Origin: Chitinivibrionia bacterium
Lineage (GTDB): Bacteria > Fibrobacterota > Chitinivibrionia > Chitinivibrionales > Chitinivibrionaceae
Direction of reading: 5' to 3'
Length of the DNA stretch: 46,564 nucleotides
Assembly (NCBI GenBank): GCA_009779925.1
Contig: WRAZ01000013.1
Coordinates: 1 to 46,564 of the forward strand
In this document: positions 33,131-41,572 of the stretch, piece by piece
How the letters are laid out: the number at the start of each line of letters is the position of its first letter
Numbering within the stretch: the stretch's first letter is position 1
The notes under the pieces: model-generated
The model's database searches: none
The model's input: the letters and a program-made list of their open reading frames with translations, nothing else
Told to the model about the DNA's origin: nothing
Made by a program: the position numbers and the translations under genes

Positions 33131-33532
33131 ATGAGAAAAATTATATTTATGATAATGTTTTGCGCGAGTTTTTTGTTTGCTTCGCCGATTGCGACAAACG
33201 TTATGCGCGAACTTAGGTTTGTGTATCAAACGCAAAAAGCCGATATGTTTATCGAGGCGTATCTCAGAGAGCGGCGATTAAGCGACGAACAAGTTCGCAG
33301 AATTCGCGAAAGAATGGACTTTTTCTTCAATTCAAACATATTCTTAGAAACAGGCGCGGCGTATTTGGCGCATTTTTTCTCCGAAAGAGAACTTATGGAA
33401 ATATACGATAATTTGCGTTTTGGCACCGACCCAAGCGCGGCAATGCGGCGAATGGACAGATTGTTCAGGAGGTTAGACCCGTTTTTGTTCGATTTTTTGC
33501 GGCAGAATGTTTTTACAAATCCTCAATCTTAA
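33131..33532 (+). CDS. Small exported protein
   Basis: 133 residues. A signal peptide (1-18, [19 protein letters not shown]) is followed by an all-helical, Arg-rich mature domain with [19 protein letters not shown], loosely like DUF2059-type periplasmic proteins. GAGGAA 6 bases before the ATG at 33131 fixes the start; a longer upstream frame lacks this. Its 3' end overlaps the convergent Fic gene by 20 bases. Function unknown. Confidence 0.65.
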   Translation: MRKIIFMIMFCASFLFASPIATNVMRELRFVYQTQKADMFIEAYLRERRLSDEQVRRIRERMDFFFNSNIFLETGAAYLAHFFSERELMEIYDNLRFGTDPSAAMRRMDRLFRRLDPFLFDFLRQNVFTNPQS

Positions 33533-34118
33533 ATTCGCTGTATCCTTCGTAGTAATAACTGACGTCAATGCCTTTCATATACGTTTCGCGTTCGTCCGCT
33601 TTGTCTGTTAAAGCGTTTTTTAAAAGGTGTTTTATCTCAATGTCTTTTATAGGACTGCGTTTCATTGCCGAGAGGTAGTCTTCTTTGTCAATGCTGTTCC
33701 AATCGACAACTTTTTTTAACTCGTTTTTTAAAATTAAATCCAGCCAAATTCGCGCCGAGCGACCGTTGCCCTCGCGAAACGGGTGAGCGATATTCATTTC
33801 CACATATTTTTCGGTGATTTCGTCAAATGTTTTTTGCGGCATAGTATCGATATGTTTCAGCGATTGTTCCAAATACATAATCGGAACAAAGCGAAAATTG
33901 CCTTTGGAGATATTTACATCGCGAATTTTACCTGCAAAATCGTAAATTTCGCCGAACAAAAACTCGTGTATTCGGCAAAGTCCTGCAAAAGTCCCGACTT
34001 CGACTTTATTGATTTCGCCGCTGTCAAAAAACAGTTTAGCCTTTTGCTTGCTGATTTTTTCCTCGGCTCTGTTCAGTTCAACTTGGTTTTCAATACCTAA
34101 TTTGTTTTTCAGTATCAT
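33513..34118 (-). CDS. Fic-domain protein, class III (self-inhibited)
   Basis: 201 residues. The Fic active-site motif [12 protein letters not shown] (112-123) is intact, with H112 as base and E116 as Mg2+ ligand, predicting AMP (or other NMP) transfer to a target hydroxyl. At the C-terminus SYYYEG (187-192) fits the inhibitory helix motif S/T-x-x-x-E-G/N that defines class III Fic proteins such as NmFic, with E191 as the inhibitory glutamate. No separate antitoxin gene is therefore needed, and none is seen. [14 protein letters not shown] is the usual target-dock flap region. Confidence 0.9.
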   Translation of the reverse strand: MILKNKLGIENQVELNRAEEKISKQKAKLFFDSGEINKVEVGTFAGLCRIHEFLFGEIYDFAGKIRDVNISKGNFRFVPIMYLEQSLKHIDTMPQKTFDEITEKYVEMNIAHPFREGNGRSARIWLDLILKNELKKVVDWNSIDKEDYLSAMKRSPIKDIEIKHLLKNALTDKADERETYMKGIDVSYYYEGYSEFKIEDL

Positions 34119-34229
34119 TTTTTCTCCGCTTCTTTTGCTAATTTTATAGAAAATATTATTTGCCGCGGTTAAAAATTATAAAAAAACTACCAAATCACCA
34201 CTCCGCTCCAAAATAAATAGTGTTCTACA

Positions 34230-34264
34230 TAGACAACTGTACAGTCGCCCCCTTTTTATTTTCA
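34230..34264. repeat. Decayed palindrome / duplicated terminator remnant upstream of protease 1
   Basis: GACAACTGTACAGTCGCCCC followed by CTTTTTATTTTCA. The AGTCGCCCC-TTTTTATTTTCA part repeats, with one base difference, the terminator after protease 1 (37538-37556). This marks the left edge of the tandem duplication or the trace of a lost third copy. Confidence 0.6.
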
Positions 34265-34342
34265 AGCGAAATTCGACTTTTTGTATTATATTTATAACGG
34301 CAGTTTTATTCATTAGGTATATGATACAAAGGAGGTTTCTTT

Positions 34343-37300
34343 ATGAATTTAATAAGTAAATTTAAAGCGTTCGTATTGTTTTTTGTCTTATTAGTGTGTT
34401 TCGTCCCTGCGGCTACGGCGCAGGATTTTTCCGGAAAAATTTCACCCGACTTGCTTGAAGCAATGAACAAAGCGGGCGAAAGTGATTTATTTGACGTCTA
34501 TCTTTGGCTAACAACCATCGACCGCAAGGCGGTGGACGAGGAAGTGGAAAAACTCACGGGTTTTACCGAGAATTCGTTTGAAGTTGACAACGAGGAATTT
34601 GATTTGTTGGCGGATTTGATAATGGGCGACAACGACGACGAGGACGAAAATAAAGCCGAACGTCGGCGAGAAGCGAGGGAACGCTTTCAACAAAACGCAA
34701 GAGAACGCGAGCGCAGAAGTCAAAATGTCGATCGTTTTATTACGGAACGCCGCAGAATTGCCAGCCGCGAATATAACAATATGCACCGCAGTTTCGGACG
34801 AAATCATTTGAGCAACATAGAAGTTGTATTTCAGAGCCAACTTACGCCAATGGCTGTTATTAAAGCGACAAGAGCCGATATTATGCGACTTGCGCGCGTG
34901 GACAATGTTCAGAGTTTGGGTTTGTACGTAGAGGAGGAATACGTAAATAATAGCGAAGAGCATTGGTTGGTTACTGATTTAGCCATAAGTTTACCGAACG
35001 CAGGCGCAGATTATACAAGAAATGTGATGGGGCTTAGAGGCGAAGATATTCGTATAGGACAATTTGAAAATGGTATTGCGCCGAGAGAGGGTTTGTTGGC
35101 GCACGTTCCTATGACTCATATAGGATCCGGACTGCCCGGCGCCAACGATCACGCTTATACTGTTGCGATTGTAATGCTCAGCAAAGCGGGAGTTGTTCCC
35201 AACGCGAGTTTAGTCCGCGGTGTAAATCAGGTGCCGACTACCGTTAGAAACGAGGGTTGGGAAGCGGCAGTGTTGCCTCCGCACAGCGTTCACTTAATAA
35301 ACCAGAGTTCCGCATTGCTGGGGCAACCTCACGCTCATTATACGGCAAATGCCCGTTGGTTGGACTATATGGTTGCCAATCACCACGTTATGTTTGTGAT
35401 GTCCACAGGAAATGAGAATTCTCCTACAGCCAGAAGAATGGTAGGTAATCCGGCGACGGCGTACAATATACTTGCCGTCGGTTCGCACTGGCACAATAAT
35501 ACGGTATCCCACCACGACGATAGATTTTCCGAGTTTACAAATCACGGTACATCTTTTGGGCTTATTAAACCGGATGTTCTCGCTCCCGGCGGCGGCGGAA
35601 CAAGTTATGCCTCGCCATACGTCGCGGGCGTTGTTGCGCAAATGTTGCAACATATTCCCGAACTTAGAACGCAAGCTCATGCGGTTAAAGCAAGAATACT
35701 TGCCTCAACCGACAGAAAAGTTTTGAGGGGAGATGGACAGCCCGATGTCGGCGAAGTTATGGGGCAGATGACTCCGCGCCAAGGCGCAGGCGTGATAAAT
35801 GCGGTAAACGCCGTTAATTTCGGGCACTACGCAGGAACTTTGGCGGCGAACGCAAACCACTACGAAATAAGAATTCCCGTGCAGGCAGGCGATACGACGC
35901 AAATCGCGCTTTCGTGGTTTATGAACATAAGCGCTACAGGTTCAACTCCCCAAGACCCAAGCAGTTTGCTGACCAACTTGGATTTGGAAGTTTATAACAG
36001 TAGCGGCACAATGGTAGGCTCTTCCCGTCATCGCATAAACAACAACCAAATAGTAAGATTTCGCTCGACAGCAGGCGGAGAATACAGGGTGCGCGTTGTT
36101 CGTCATTCTCAAAATAATACCGTTGAGCGCTTTGCACTTGCTTTCCCAAGGGTTGCAACTACCGACCCTATTCCTGTTGTGTTTGATTTGGACGGCGGCG
36201 CGTTTGTAAGCTTTACTCCGCCAACAACGGTTATTTCGAGCATTACGCTTCCTACTGCGGCGCAAGTTAGCAAAAGCGGTAATATTCTGACGGGCTGGCG
36301 TAATCAGGGCGGTACGACTTTTGCACCCGGTCAAACGGCGACAATTACTTCCGCCACAACATTTACCGCGCAGTGGGCTCCCGTCATAAATGTTAGTTTT
36401 GTTTTGGACGGCGGCGCATACGTAGGCGGCTTTACTCCGCCGTCGGAGATTGCGGCGAACCTTACGCTTCCTACCGCGGCTCAAGTTAGCAAAAGCGGTT
36501 ATTCCTTGACGGGCTGGCGAAACCAAAACAACGAATTTTTTGCACAGGGACAAACCATAACGCTTACCGCTTCCGCGACATTTACCGCGCAGTGGGACAA
36601 GATTGTCGCCATTAGCCGCGTTCGCGTAAATTCTTGGGAAGCCGTAGCGCAGGGCGATATATTTGTGCCGACCTGTTTGTTTGACGGCAATCCCGCAACT
36701 TTCTGGCACGCGAGATGGAGCGGCGGCAGTGGTCATACAACAGGAGAATCGCTTGTCGATATAGATTTTGGCAGTTTGCATACGATAAGCCGAATTGAAA
36801 TTGACAGGCGTTTGATTTCGGGGCAGAACATAAGGTCGGTACGTATGTTTACCCATACCGAGCAAGGCAACGTATTCCCCAACGGCGAAAGAATACCCGC
36901 CAATTTCCCCGCCAACGTTCCGCAAACCGATATTGATTTGGATTTTGCTATGACAGGCTGGACTGAACTCCAAAATCAAGACCGCGAAATCACAGGTCTT
37001 AATACGCCCAATTCCGTAGTGTTAACCCTGAATACTCCCATTACGGCGCGTTATATCCGCCTTGGCATTACGAATGGTACTGCAAGCGCCGCCGATTTTA
37101 CCCAAGTCCGCGAAATCCGCGTATTCGGCGAGAGCGGCGGCTCTACTTTTATCAGAAACAGAGAAATTCTCGACAACCGTTTCGGCATTCTCTTGGAAAA
37201 CGCAATAGTTTCCGCCTTGGCAAGAATTTCGGTGATAACTCCCGAGCCCGCCACTGTGAATATGGTAATTTTGGATAATTTGGGTAATGTTGTATTTTCG

Positions 37301-37513
37301 GCGGACGGCGTAGGAGCCGAGTCAGCGCGCCGTACGTACGGGCAGGTTTATAGCATAAACCTGCCACAACAAAACAATAACCCGATTGTCTGGAATTTAA
37401 CCAACAACAACGGACGGTACGTCGCCAACGGCACGTATTTAATCCTCGTCGAAGCAATCGGTATCAGCGGTCGAAGATTTACATATTCGGCGCGAATTGG
37501 GGTAAACAGGTAG
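34343..37513 (+). CDS. Secreted subtilase-like protein 1, multidomain
   Basis: 1056 residues. Signal peptide (1-26, ATAQD), an inhibitor/propeptide-like region (33-200) with an acidic-then-Arg-rich helical stretch, and an S8 peptidase fold: GQFENG (E242 at the place of catalytic Asp), DHAYTVA (H270), STGNENS (N357, oxyanion) and GTSYASPYVAG (S421). Then a beta-sandwich (about 500-610), two Listeria-Bacteroides repeats (about 613-750), an F5/8 type C (discoidin) carbohydrate-binding domain (760-920) and a C-terminal Por/type IX-like sorting module (955-1056, ILDNLGNVVFS ... GRYVANGTYLI). It is preceded by AAAGGAGG. It is probably exported and surface-attached; protease activity is uncertain given Glu for Asp. 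Confidence 0.88.
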   Translation: MNLISKFKAFVLFFVLLVCFVPAATAQDFSGKISPDLLEAMNKAGESDLFDVYLWLTTIDRKAVDEEVEKLTGFTENSFEVDNEEFDLLADLIMGDNDDEDENKAERRREARERFQQNARERERRSQNVDRFITERRRIASREYNNMHRSFGRNHLSNIEVVFQSQLTPMAVIKATRADIMRLARVDNVQSLGLYVEEEYVNNSEEHWLVTDLAISLPNAGADYTRNVMGLRGEDIRIGQFENGIAPREGLLAHVPMTHIGSGLPGANDHAYTVAIVMLSKAGVVPNASLVRGVNQVPTTVRNEGWEAAVLPPHSVHLINQSSALLGQPHAHYTANARWLDYMVANHHVMFVMSTGNENSPTARRMVGNPATAYNILAVGSHWHNNTVSHHDDRFSEFTNHGTSFGLIKPDVLAPGGGGTSYASPYVAGVVAQMLQHIPELRTQAHAVKARILASTDRKVLRGDGQPDVGEVMGQMTPRQGAGVINAVNAVNFGHYAGTLAANANHYEIRIPVQAGDTTQIALSWFMNISATGSTPQDPSSLLTNLDLEVYNSSGTMVGSSRHRINNNQIVRFRSTAGGEYRVRVVRHSQNNTVERFALAFPRVATTDPIPVVFDLDGGAFVSFTPPTTVISSITLPTAAQVSKSGNILTGWRNQGGTTFAPGQTATITSATTFTAQWAPVINVSFVLDGGAYVGGFTPPSEIAANLTLPTAAQVSKSGYSLTGWRNQNNEFFAQGQTITLTASATFTAQWDKIVAISRVRVNSWEAVAQGDIFVPTCLFDGNPATFWHARWSGGSGHTTGESLVDIDFGSLHTISRIEIDRRLISGQNIRSVRMFTHTEQGNVFPNGERIPANFPANVPQTDIDLDFAMTGWTELQNQDREITGLNTPNSVVLTLNTPITARYIRLGITNGTASAADFTQVREIRVFGESGGSTFIRNREILDNRFGILLENAIVSALARISVITPEPATVNMVILDNLGNVVFSADGVGAESARRTYGQVYSINLPQQNNNPIVWNLTNNNGRYVANGTYLILVEAIGISGRRFTYSARIGVNR
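37341..37365. repeat. Palindrome inside protease 1 linker
   Basis: GGCAGGTTTAT (37341-37351) and ATAAACCTGCC (37355-37365), 11-bp perfect arms with a 3-base loop, in frame, just before the IVWNL strand of the sorting module. It sits at the position where protease 2 has another palindrome. Confidence 0.85.
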
Positions 37514-37520
37514 TTTTTAC

Positions 37521-37550
37521 AGGGGCGACTTTAATTAGTCGCCCCTTTTT
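37521..37550 (+). terminator. Terminator of protease 1 (palindrome-type)
   Basis: AGGGGCGACT (37521-37530) and AGTCGCCCCT (37537-37546), perfect 10-bp arms, loop TTAATT, then T-run. The AGGGGC/GCCCCT ends match the dispersed palindromes. Confidence 0.85.
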
Positions 37551-37589
37551 ATTTTCACGGATATTTATGACTATAAAGGAGGTTTCTTT

Positions 37590-40500
37590 ATGAATTTAAT
37601 AAGTAAATTTAAACCGCTCGTATTGTTTTTTGTCTTATTGGTGTGTTTCGTCCCTGTGGCTACGGCGCAGGATTTTCTCAATAAAATTTCACTCGAATTG
37701 CGCGAAGCAATGAACGAAGCGGGGGAAGACGATTTACTTAAAGTGCATCTTTGGCTGGCAACCATTGACCACAGGGCGGTAGATGAGGAAGTCGAAAAAC
37801 TTACGGGCTTCACCGAATCGTCGTTTAAAGTTAACAGCGAGGAATTTGATTTGCTTGCGGATTTGATAATGGGTGAAAACGAAGAAGAAAATCAGGAGAG
37901 AATCAGAGAGCGCTCTCAACGAAACGCAAGAGAACGCGAGCGCAGAAGCCAAAACGTCAATCGTTTCATTACGGAACGGCGAAAAATTGCTCAACGCGAA
38001 TATAACAATATGCACCGCGGTTTTGCGCGAAATCATTTGCGCAACGTAGAAATTGTATTTCAGAGCCAACTTACGCCGATGGTGATTATTAAAGCGAGCA
38101 AAGCCGATATTCTGCGGATTGCGCGTTTGAACAGTGTTCAAAGTTTGGATTTGTACGTAGAGGAGGAATACGTAAATAGCAATGAGAGTTGGTTGGTTCC
38201 GGATTTAGCCGTCAGTTTACCGAACATTGAAGCAGATTATACAAGAAATGTTATGGGGCTTACAGGCAGCGGTATTATTATAGGACAATTTGAAATGGAA
38301 GTTGCGCCGAGGGACGGTTTGTTGTCGCACGTTCCTATTACTCATATACCCAATCAATGGCAAGGCACAGGCGCTCACGCTCGGGATGTTGCGATTGTAA
38401 TGGTCAGCAGAAGCGGGGTTGTTCCCGACGCGAGTATAGTCGGTTCCATTGCTCAAACGCCTGCCGGTTGGGAAAGGGCGGTATTGCCTCCGTACAACGT
38501 TCATTTAATAAACCAAAGCGCCGCAATGAGAGGCGCCGCCACTGTTCATTATACAACAAACGCCCGTTGGTTGGATTATATGGTTAGTCATTATCACGTT
38601 ATGTTTGTGATGTCCACAGGAAATGAGAATTCCCCAACAGACAGAAGAATGGTAGGTAATCCGGGAACGGCGTACAATATACTTGCCGTCGGTTCGCACT
38701 GGCACAATAATACAGTATCCCACCACGACGATAGATTTTCCGATTTTACCAACCACGGCACATCGTTTGGGCTCATAAAACCTGATGTTCTCGCTCCCGG
38801 CGGCGGCGGTACAAGTTTTGCCGCGCCTCACGTCGCAGGTATTGTTGCGCAAATGTTGCAACATACGCCCGAACTTAAAACGCAAGCTCATTTGGTTAAA
38901 GCAAGAATACTTGCCTCAACCGACAGAAAAGTTCTGAGGTCGGACGGAACGCCCGACGTCGGCGAAGTAATGGGGCAGATGACTCTGCGCCAAGGCGCAG
39001 GCGTGGTAAATGCGAAAAACGCCGTTAATTTCGGCGGCTATGCGGGCGTTTTGGAGGCAAATGACAGACAACAAGAAATAAGAATTTCCGTGCAGGCAAA
39101 CGTTTATACGCAAATCGCGCTTTCTTGGTTTATGAACCAAGGGGCGACAGGTACAACTGTCGCCGACCCAACCCACTTACTGACCAACTTGGATTTGGAA
39201 GTTTACAACAGCGGCGGCACTTTGGTCGGTTCTTCCCGTTCACGAGTAAACAACAACCAATTAGTCCGATTTCGCTCGACAACAGGCGGAACGTACACGG
39301 TGCGCGTTGTCCGTCATTCGGATAATAATGCCGTCGAGCGTTTTGCACTCGCATTTCCGGGGAGCATAGTTCCCAACGATCCCAGTCCTGTCAGTTTTGT
39401 TTTGGACGGCGGCGCGTTTGTAAACTATACCCCGCCGTCAAGCGCTTCGAACATTACGCTTCCTACGGCGGCTCAAGCGAGCAAAAGCGGTTATGTCCTG
39501 ACGGGCTGGCGCAATCAAGGCGGCACGGATTTTGCGCCCGGACAAACGGTAGTGCTTAGTTCCGCTACGATATTTACGGCGCAGTGGGCTGTTCCCATAG
39601 ACCTTAATTTTGCATTGGACGGCGGCACTTTTGCAAGCGACTTTACTCCTCCGCCGTCGCAAGTTCCTGCGGGTAGCAGTATCACGCTTCCTACGGCGGA
39701 GCAAGTCAGCAAAAGCGGTTATGTCCTAACGGGCTGGCGCAATCAAGGCGGTCAGAATTTTGCACTCGGACAAACCATAACGCTTACTGCTTCCGCGACA
39801 TTTACCGCGCAGTGGGACAAGATTATCGCCATTAGCCGCGTTCGCGTAAATTCTTGGGAAGCCGCCGCCGCGGGCGATAGATTTGTGCCGACCTGTTTGT
39901 TCGACGGCAATCCCGCAACATTCTGGCACGCGAGATGGAGCGGCGGTAGCGGTCATACAACAGGAGAGTCGTTTGTCGATATAGATTTGGACGGCGTACA
40001 AACAGTAAACCGAGTTGAAATTGACAGGCGTTTGGCTTCGGGGCAGAACATAAGGGCTGTGCGTATGTTTACCCATACCGAGCAAGGCAATGTATTTCCC
40101 AACGGCGAAAGAATCCCCGCCAATTTTCCCGCCAACGTTCCGCAATCTGATATTGACGCGGATTTTGCTATGACAGGCTGGACTGAACTCCAAAACCAAG
40201 ACCGCGAAATCACAGGTCTTAATACAAGCAATTCCGTGGTATTGACCTTGAATAATCTCATTACGGCGCGTTATATCCGCCTTGGCATCACGAATGGTCC
40301 TGCAAGCGGCGACCCTCATTATACCCAAGTCCGCGAAATCCGCGTATTCGGCGAGAGCGGCGGAGCTACTTCTATCAGAAACAGAGAAATTCCCGACAAC
40401 CGCTTCGGCATTCTTTTGGAAAACGCAATAGTTTCGGATGTGGCAAGAATTTCGGTGATAACCCCCGAGTCCGCCACGGTGAATATGGTAATATTGGATA

Positions 40501-40703
40501 ATTTGGGTAATGTAGTATTTTCGGCGGACGGTGTAAGGGCGGGTTTGAAACCCGCCCCTACGGCAGATGGTGCAATTATTTGGAATTTGCAAAATTTCAA
40601 CGGACGATACGTCGCCAACGGCACGTATTTGATTTTAGTCGAAGCAATCGGTATCAGCGGTCGAAGGTTTACATATTCGGCGCGAATTGGGGTAAACAGG
40701 TAG
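37590..40703 (+). CDS. Secreted subtilase-like protein 2 (tandem paralogue)
   Basis: 1037 residues with the same layout as protein 1 and near-identical leader, ribosome site and C-terminus. Signal peptide 1-26; peptidase-like core with GQFEME (E235), HARDVA (H263), STGNENS (N345) and GTSFAAPHVAG (S409); two Listeria-Bacteroides repeats; F5/8 type C domain; sorting module. Divergence is concentrated in residues around the E and H motifs and in the linker before the last module, where a 29-base palindrome encodes RAGLKPAPT. It begins 76 bases after gene 1, behind that gene's terminator, with a copied AAAGGAGGTTTC ribosome site. Confidence 0.88.
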   Translation: MNLISKFKPLVLFFVLLVCFVPVATAQDFLNKISLELREAMNEAGEDDLLKVHLWLATIDHRAVDEEVEKLTGFTESSFKVNSEEFDLLADLIMGENEEENQERIRERSQRNARERERRSQNVNRFITERRKIAQREYNNMHRGFARNHLRNVEIVFQSQLTPMVIIKASKADILRIARLNSVQSLDLYVEEEYVNSNESWLVPDLAVSLPNIEADYTRNVMGLTGSGIIIGQFEMEVAPRDGLLSHVPITHIPNQWQGTGAHARDVAIVMVSRSGVVPDASIVGSIAQTPAGWERAVLPPYNVHLINQSAAMRGAATVHYTTNARWLDYMVSHYHVMFVMSTGNENSPTDRRMVGNPGTAYNILAVGSHWHNNTVSHHDDRFSDFTNHGTSFGLIKPDVLAPGGGGTSFAAPHVAGIVAQMLQHTPELKTQAHLVKARILASTDRKVLRSDGTPDVGEVMGQMTLRQGAGVVNAKNAVNFGGYAGVLEANDRQQEIRISVQANVYTQIALSWFMNQGATGTTVADPTHLLTNLDLEVYNSGGTLVGSSRSRVNNNQLVRFRSTTGGTYTVRVVRHSDNNAVERFALAFPGSIVPNDPSPVSFVLDGGAFVNYTPPSSASNITLPTAAQASKSGYVLTGWRNQGGTDFAPGQTVVLSSATIFTAQWAVPIDLNFALDGGTFASDFTPPPSQVPAGSSITLPTAEQVSKSGYVLTGWRNQGGQNFALGQTITLTASATFTAQWDKIIAISRVRVNSWEAAAAGDRFVPTCLFDGNPATFWHARWSGGSGHTTGESFVDIDLDGVQTVNRVEIDRRLASGQNIRAVRMFTHTEQGNVFPNGERIPANFPANVPQSDIDADFAMTGWTELQNQDREITGLNTSNSVVLTLNNLITARYIRLGITNGPASGDPHYTQVREIRVFGESGGATSIRNREIPDNRFGILLENAIVSDVARISVITPESATVNMVILDNLGNVVFSADGVRAGLKPAPTADGAIIWNLQNFNGRYVANGTYLILVEAIGISGRRFTYSARIGVNR
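39143..39164. repeat. Palindrome inside protease 2 coding region
   Basis: GGCGACAG (39143-39150) and CTGTCGCC (39157-39164), perfect 8-bp arms, in frame. Protease 1 has the same number of codons here but no palindrome. Confidence 0.7.
40533..40561. repeat. GTAGGGGCGGG-type palindrome inside protease 2
   Basis: GGGCGGGTTT (40537-40546) and AAACCCGCCC (40548-40557) within a 29-base unit that differs at only two positions from the intergenic copy at 43560-43588. It is in frame and translated. Confidence 0.9.
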
Positions 40704-40731
40704 AAAAATTTGTTTTATATGTTTTTTTTGT

Positions 40732-40763
40732 AGAGACAAGGCACGCCTTGTCTCTTTTTTTTG
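40732..40763 (+). terminator. Terminator of protease 2
   Basis: AGAGACAAGGC (40732-40742) and GCCTTGTCTCT (40745-40755), perfect 11-bp arms with a 2-base centre, then eight further T residues. The GTAGAGAC edge resembles the insert at 701-752. Confidence 0.88.
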
Positions 40764-40774
40764 TTTTTGATTTT

Positions 40775-41185
40775 TTAGATTTGAATATCAAGTATTTCCG
40801 CAAATCTTCTTGGTGAAATAATTCCCTCTTCTTGCGGAAAATCGTCAAGATTTCCTGTTATTAAATAATCGGCATTCGCAGTTTTGAATGTCTCGTAAAA
40901 TTTTTTATCGGACTCGTCGCTAAAATGCACATATTGAGGAAAAGGCGATACTTTTTCGCCGTTTTTTAAGATTGCTGAGAGCAGGGTATTTACTGTAATT
41001 GGGGGTATCTTTAGTTTCTTGCGGTTTAAAACATCAATGTATTCTAAAAGCATATCGTCGCTGTAAACAACAACAATATCGCCTCTTTTGAAAACAGTAT
41101 CAACAATAATTGACGGAATACTCGGAGATTTAAGAAGTGAAGAAACAAAAACATTCGTATCTATAACAAGTTTGTAATTAAGCAT
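40775..41185 (-). CDS. PIN-domain toxin of a type II toxin-antitoxin pair
   Basis: 136 residues of the PIN nuclease fold: VIDTNVFVSSLL with D9, LLEYIDVL with the second acidic residue, DESDKKFYE and NADYLITGNLDDF with further acidic residues that would coordinate Mg2+/Mn2+. Such proteins cut RNA and are held inactive by a cognate antitoxin. The gene overlaps the upstream small gene by 8 bases, the usual antitoxin-toxin order. It belongs to the 'putative toxin, PIN family' group rather than VapC proper. Confidence 0.9.
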   Translation of the reverse strand: MLNYKLVIDTNVFVSSLLKSPSIPSIIVDTVFKRGDIVVVYSDDMLLEYIDVLNRKKLKIPPITVNTLLSAILKNGEKVSPFPQYVHFSDESDKKFYETFKTANADYLITGNLDDFPQEEGIISPRRFAEILDIQI

Positions 41186-41372
41186 ATATTAACTTTTCCA
41201 TTTCCCTTCTCTCTTTACGCGCGGCGGCAATCTCTGCATTTATTTCTTCATCAGTCATTTTGCTTGTGCCGTTTAATTTAGCTAATTCTCTTGCGTAATT
41301 CAATGCTTTGATTACTTTTTCACCCTCTATCTCCCTTTGAGTTTTGTAAGGGTTTGTTTTTAATTTATACAT
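41178..41372 (-). CDS. Antitoxin of PIN toxin
   Basis: 64 residues, highly charged and helical (REIEGEKVIKALNYARELAKLNGTSKMTDEEINAEIAAARKERREMEKL). Small size, position immediately upstream and overlap with the PIN toxin identify it as the antitoxin, though no standard DNA-binding fold is evident by eye. AAGGAG lies before the ATG. Confidence 0.75.
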   Translation of the reverse strand: MYKLKTNPYKTQREIEGEKVIKALNYARELAKLNGTSKMTDEEINAEIAAARKERREMEKLIYA

Positions 41373-41572
41373 ATAAAAACTCCTTGTTTGGATTTCTCTT
41401 TTTTATAAAATACCATTTCGCCAAAGTAAATGCAGAGATTATTTGAAAATATTGAAAAACCGCGGCGAATTGTGCAATGTCCTAAATTCTTGATTATTTA
41501 CAGAGCTGTGATACCTTGCTTCTCTTTTTGTTTTTGACAAAACGTATTTTTACCCCAAAAAAGGAGACAAAA

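Noticed and set aside
36184-36600. Tandem repeats in the protease genes as a nucleotide satellite
   Set aside because: They are protein-level Listeria-Bacteroides repeats of about 70 codons, explained by domain duplication.
35942-36979. Long minus-strand ORF (345 codons) antisense to protease 1
   Set aside because: It is the mirror of a strongly supported gene; a similar antisense frame occurs under protease 2, as expected from codon bias rather than real coding.
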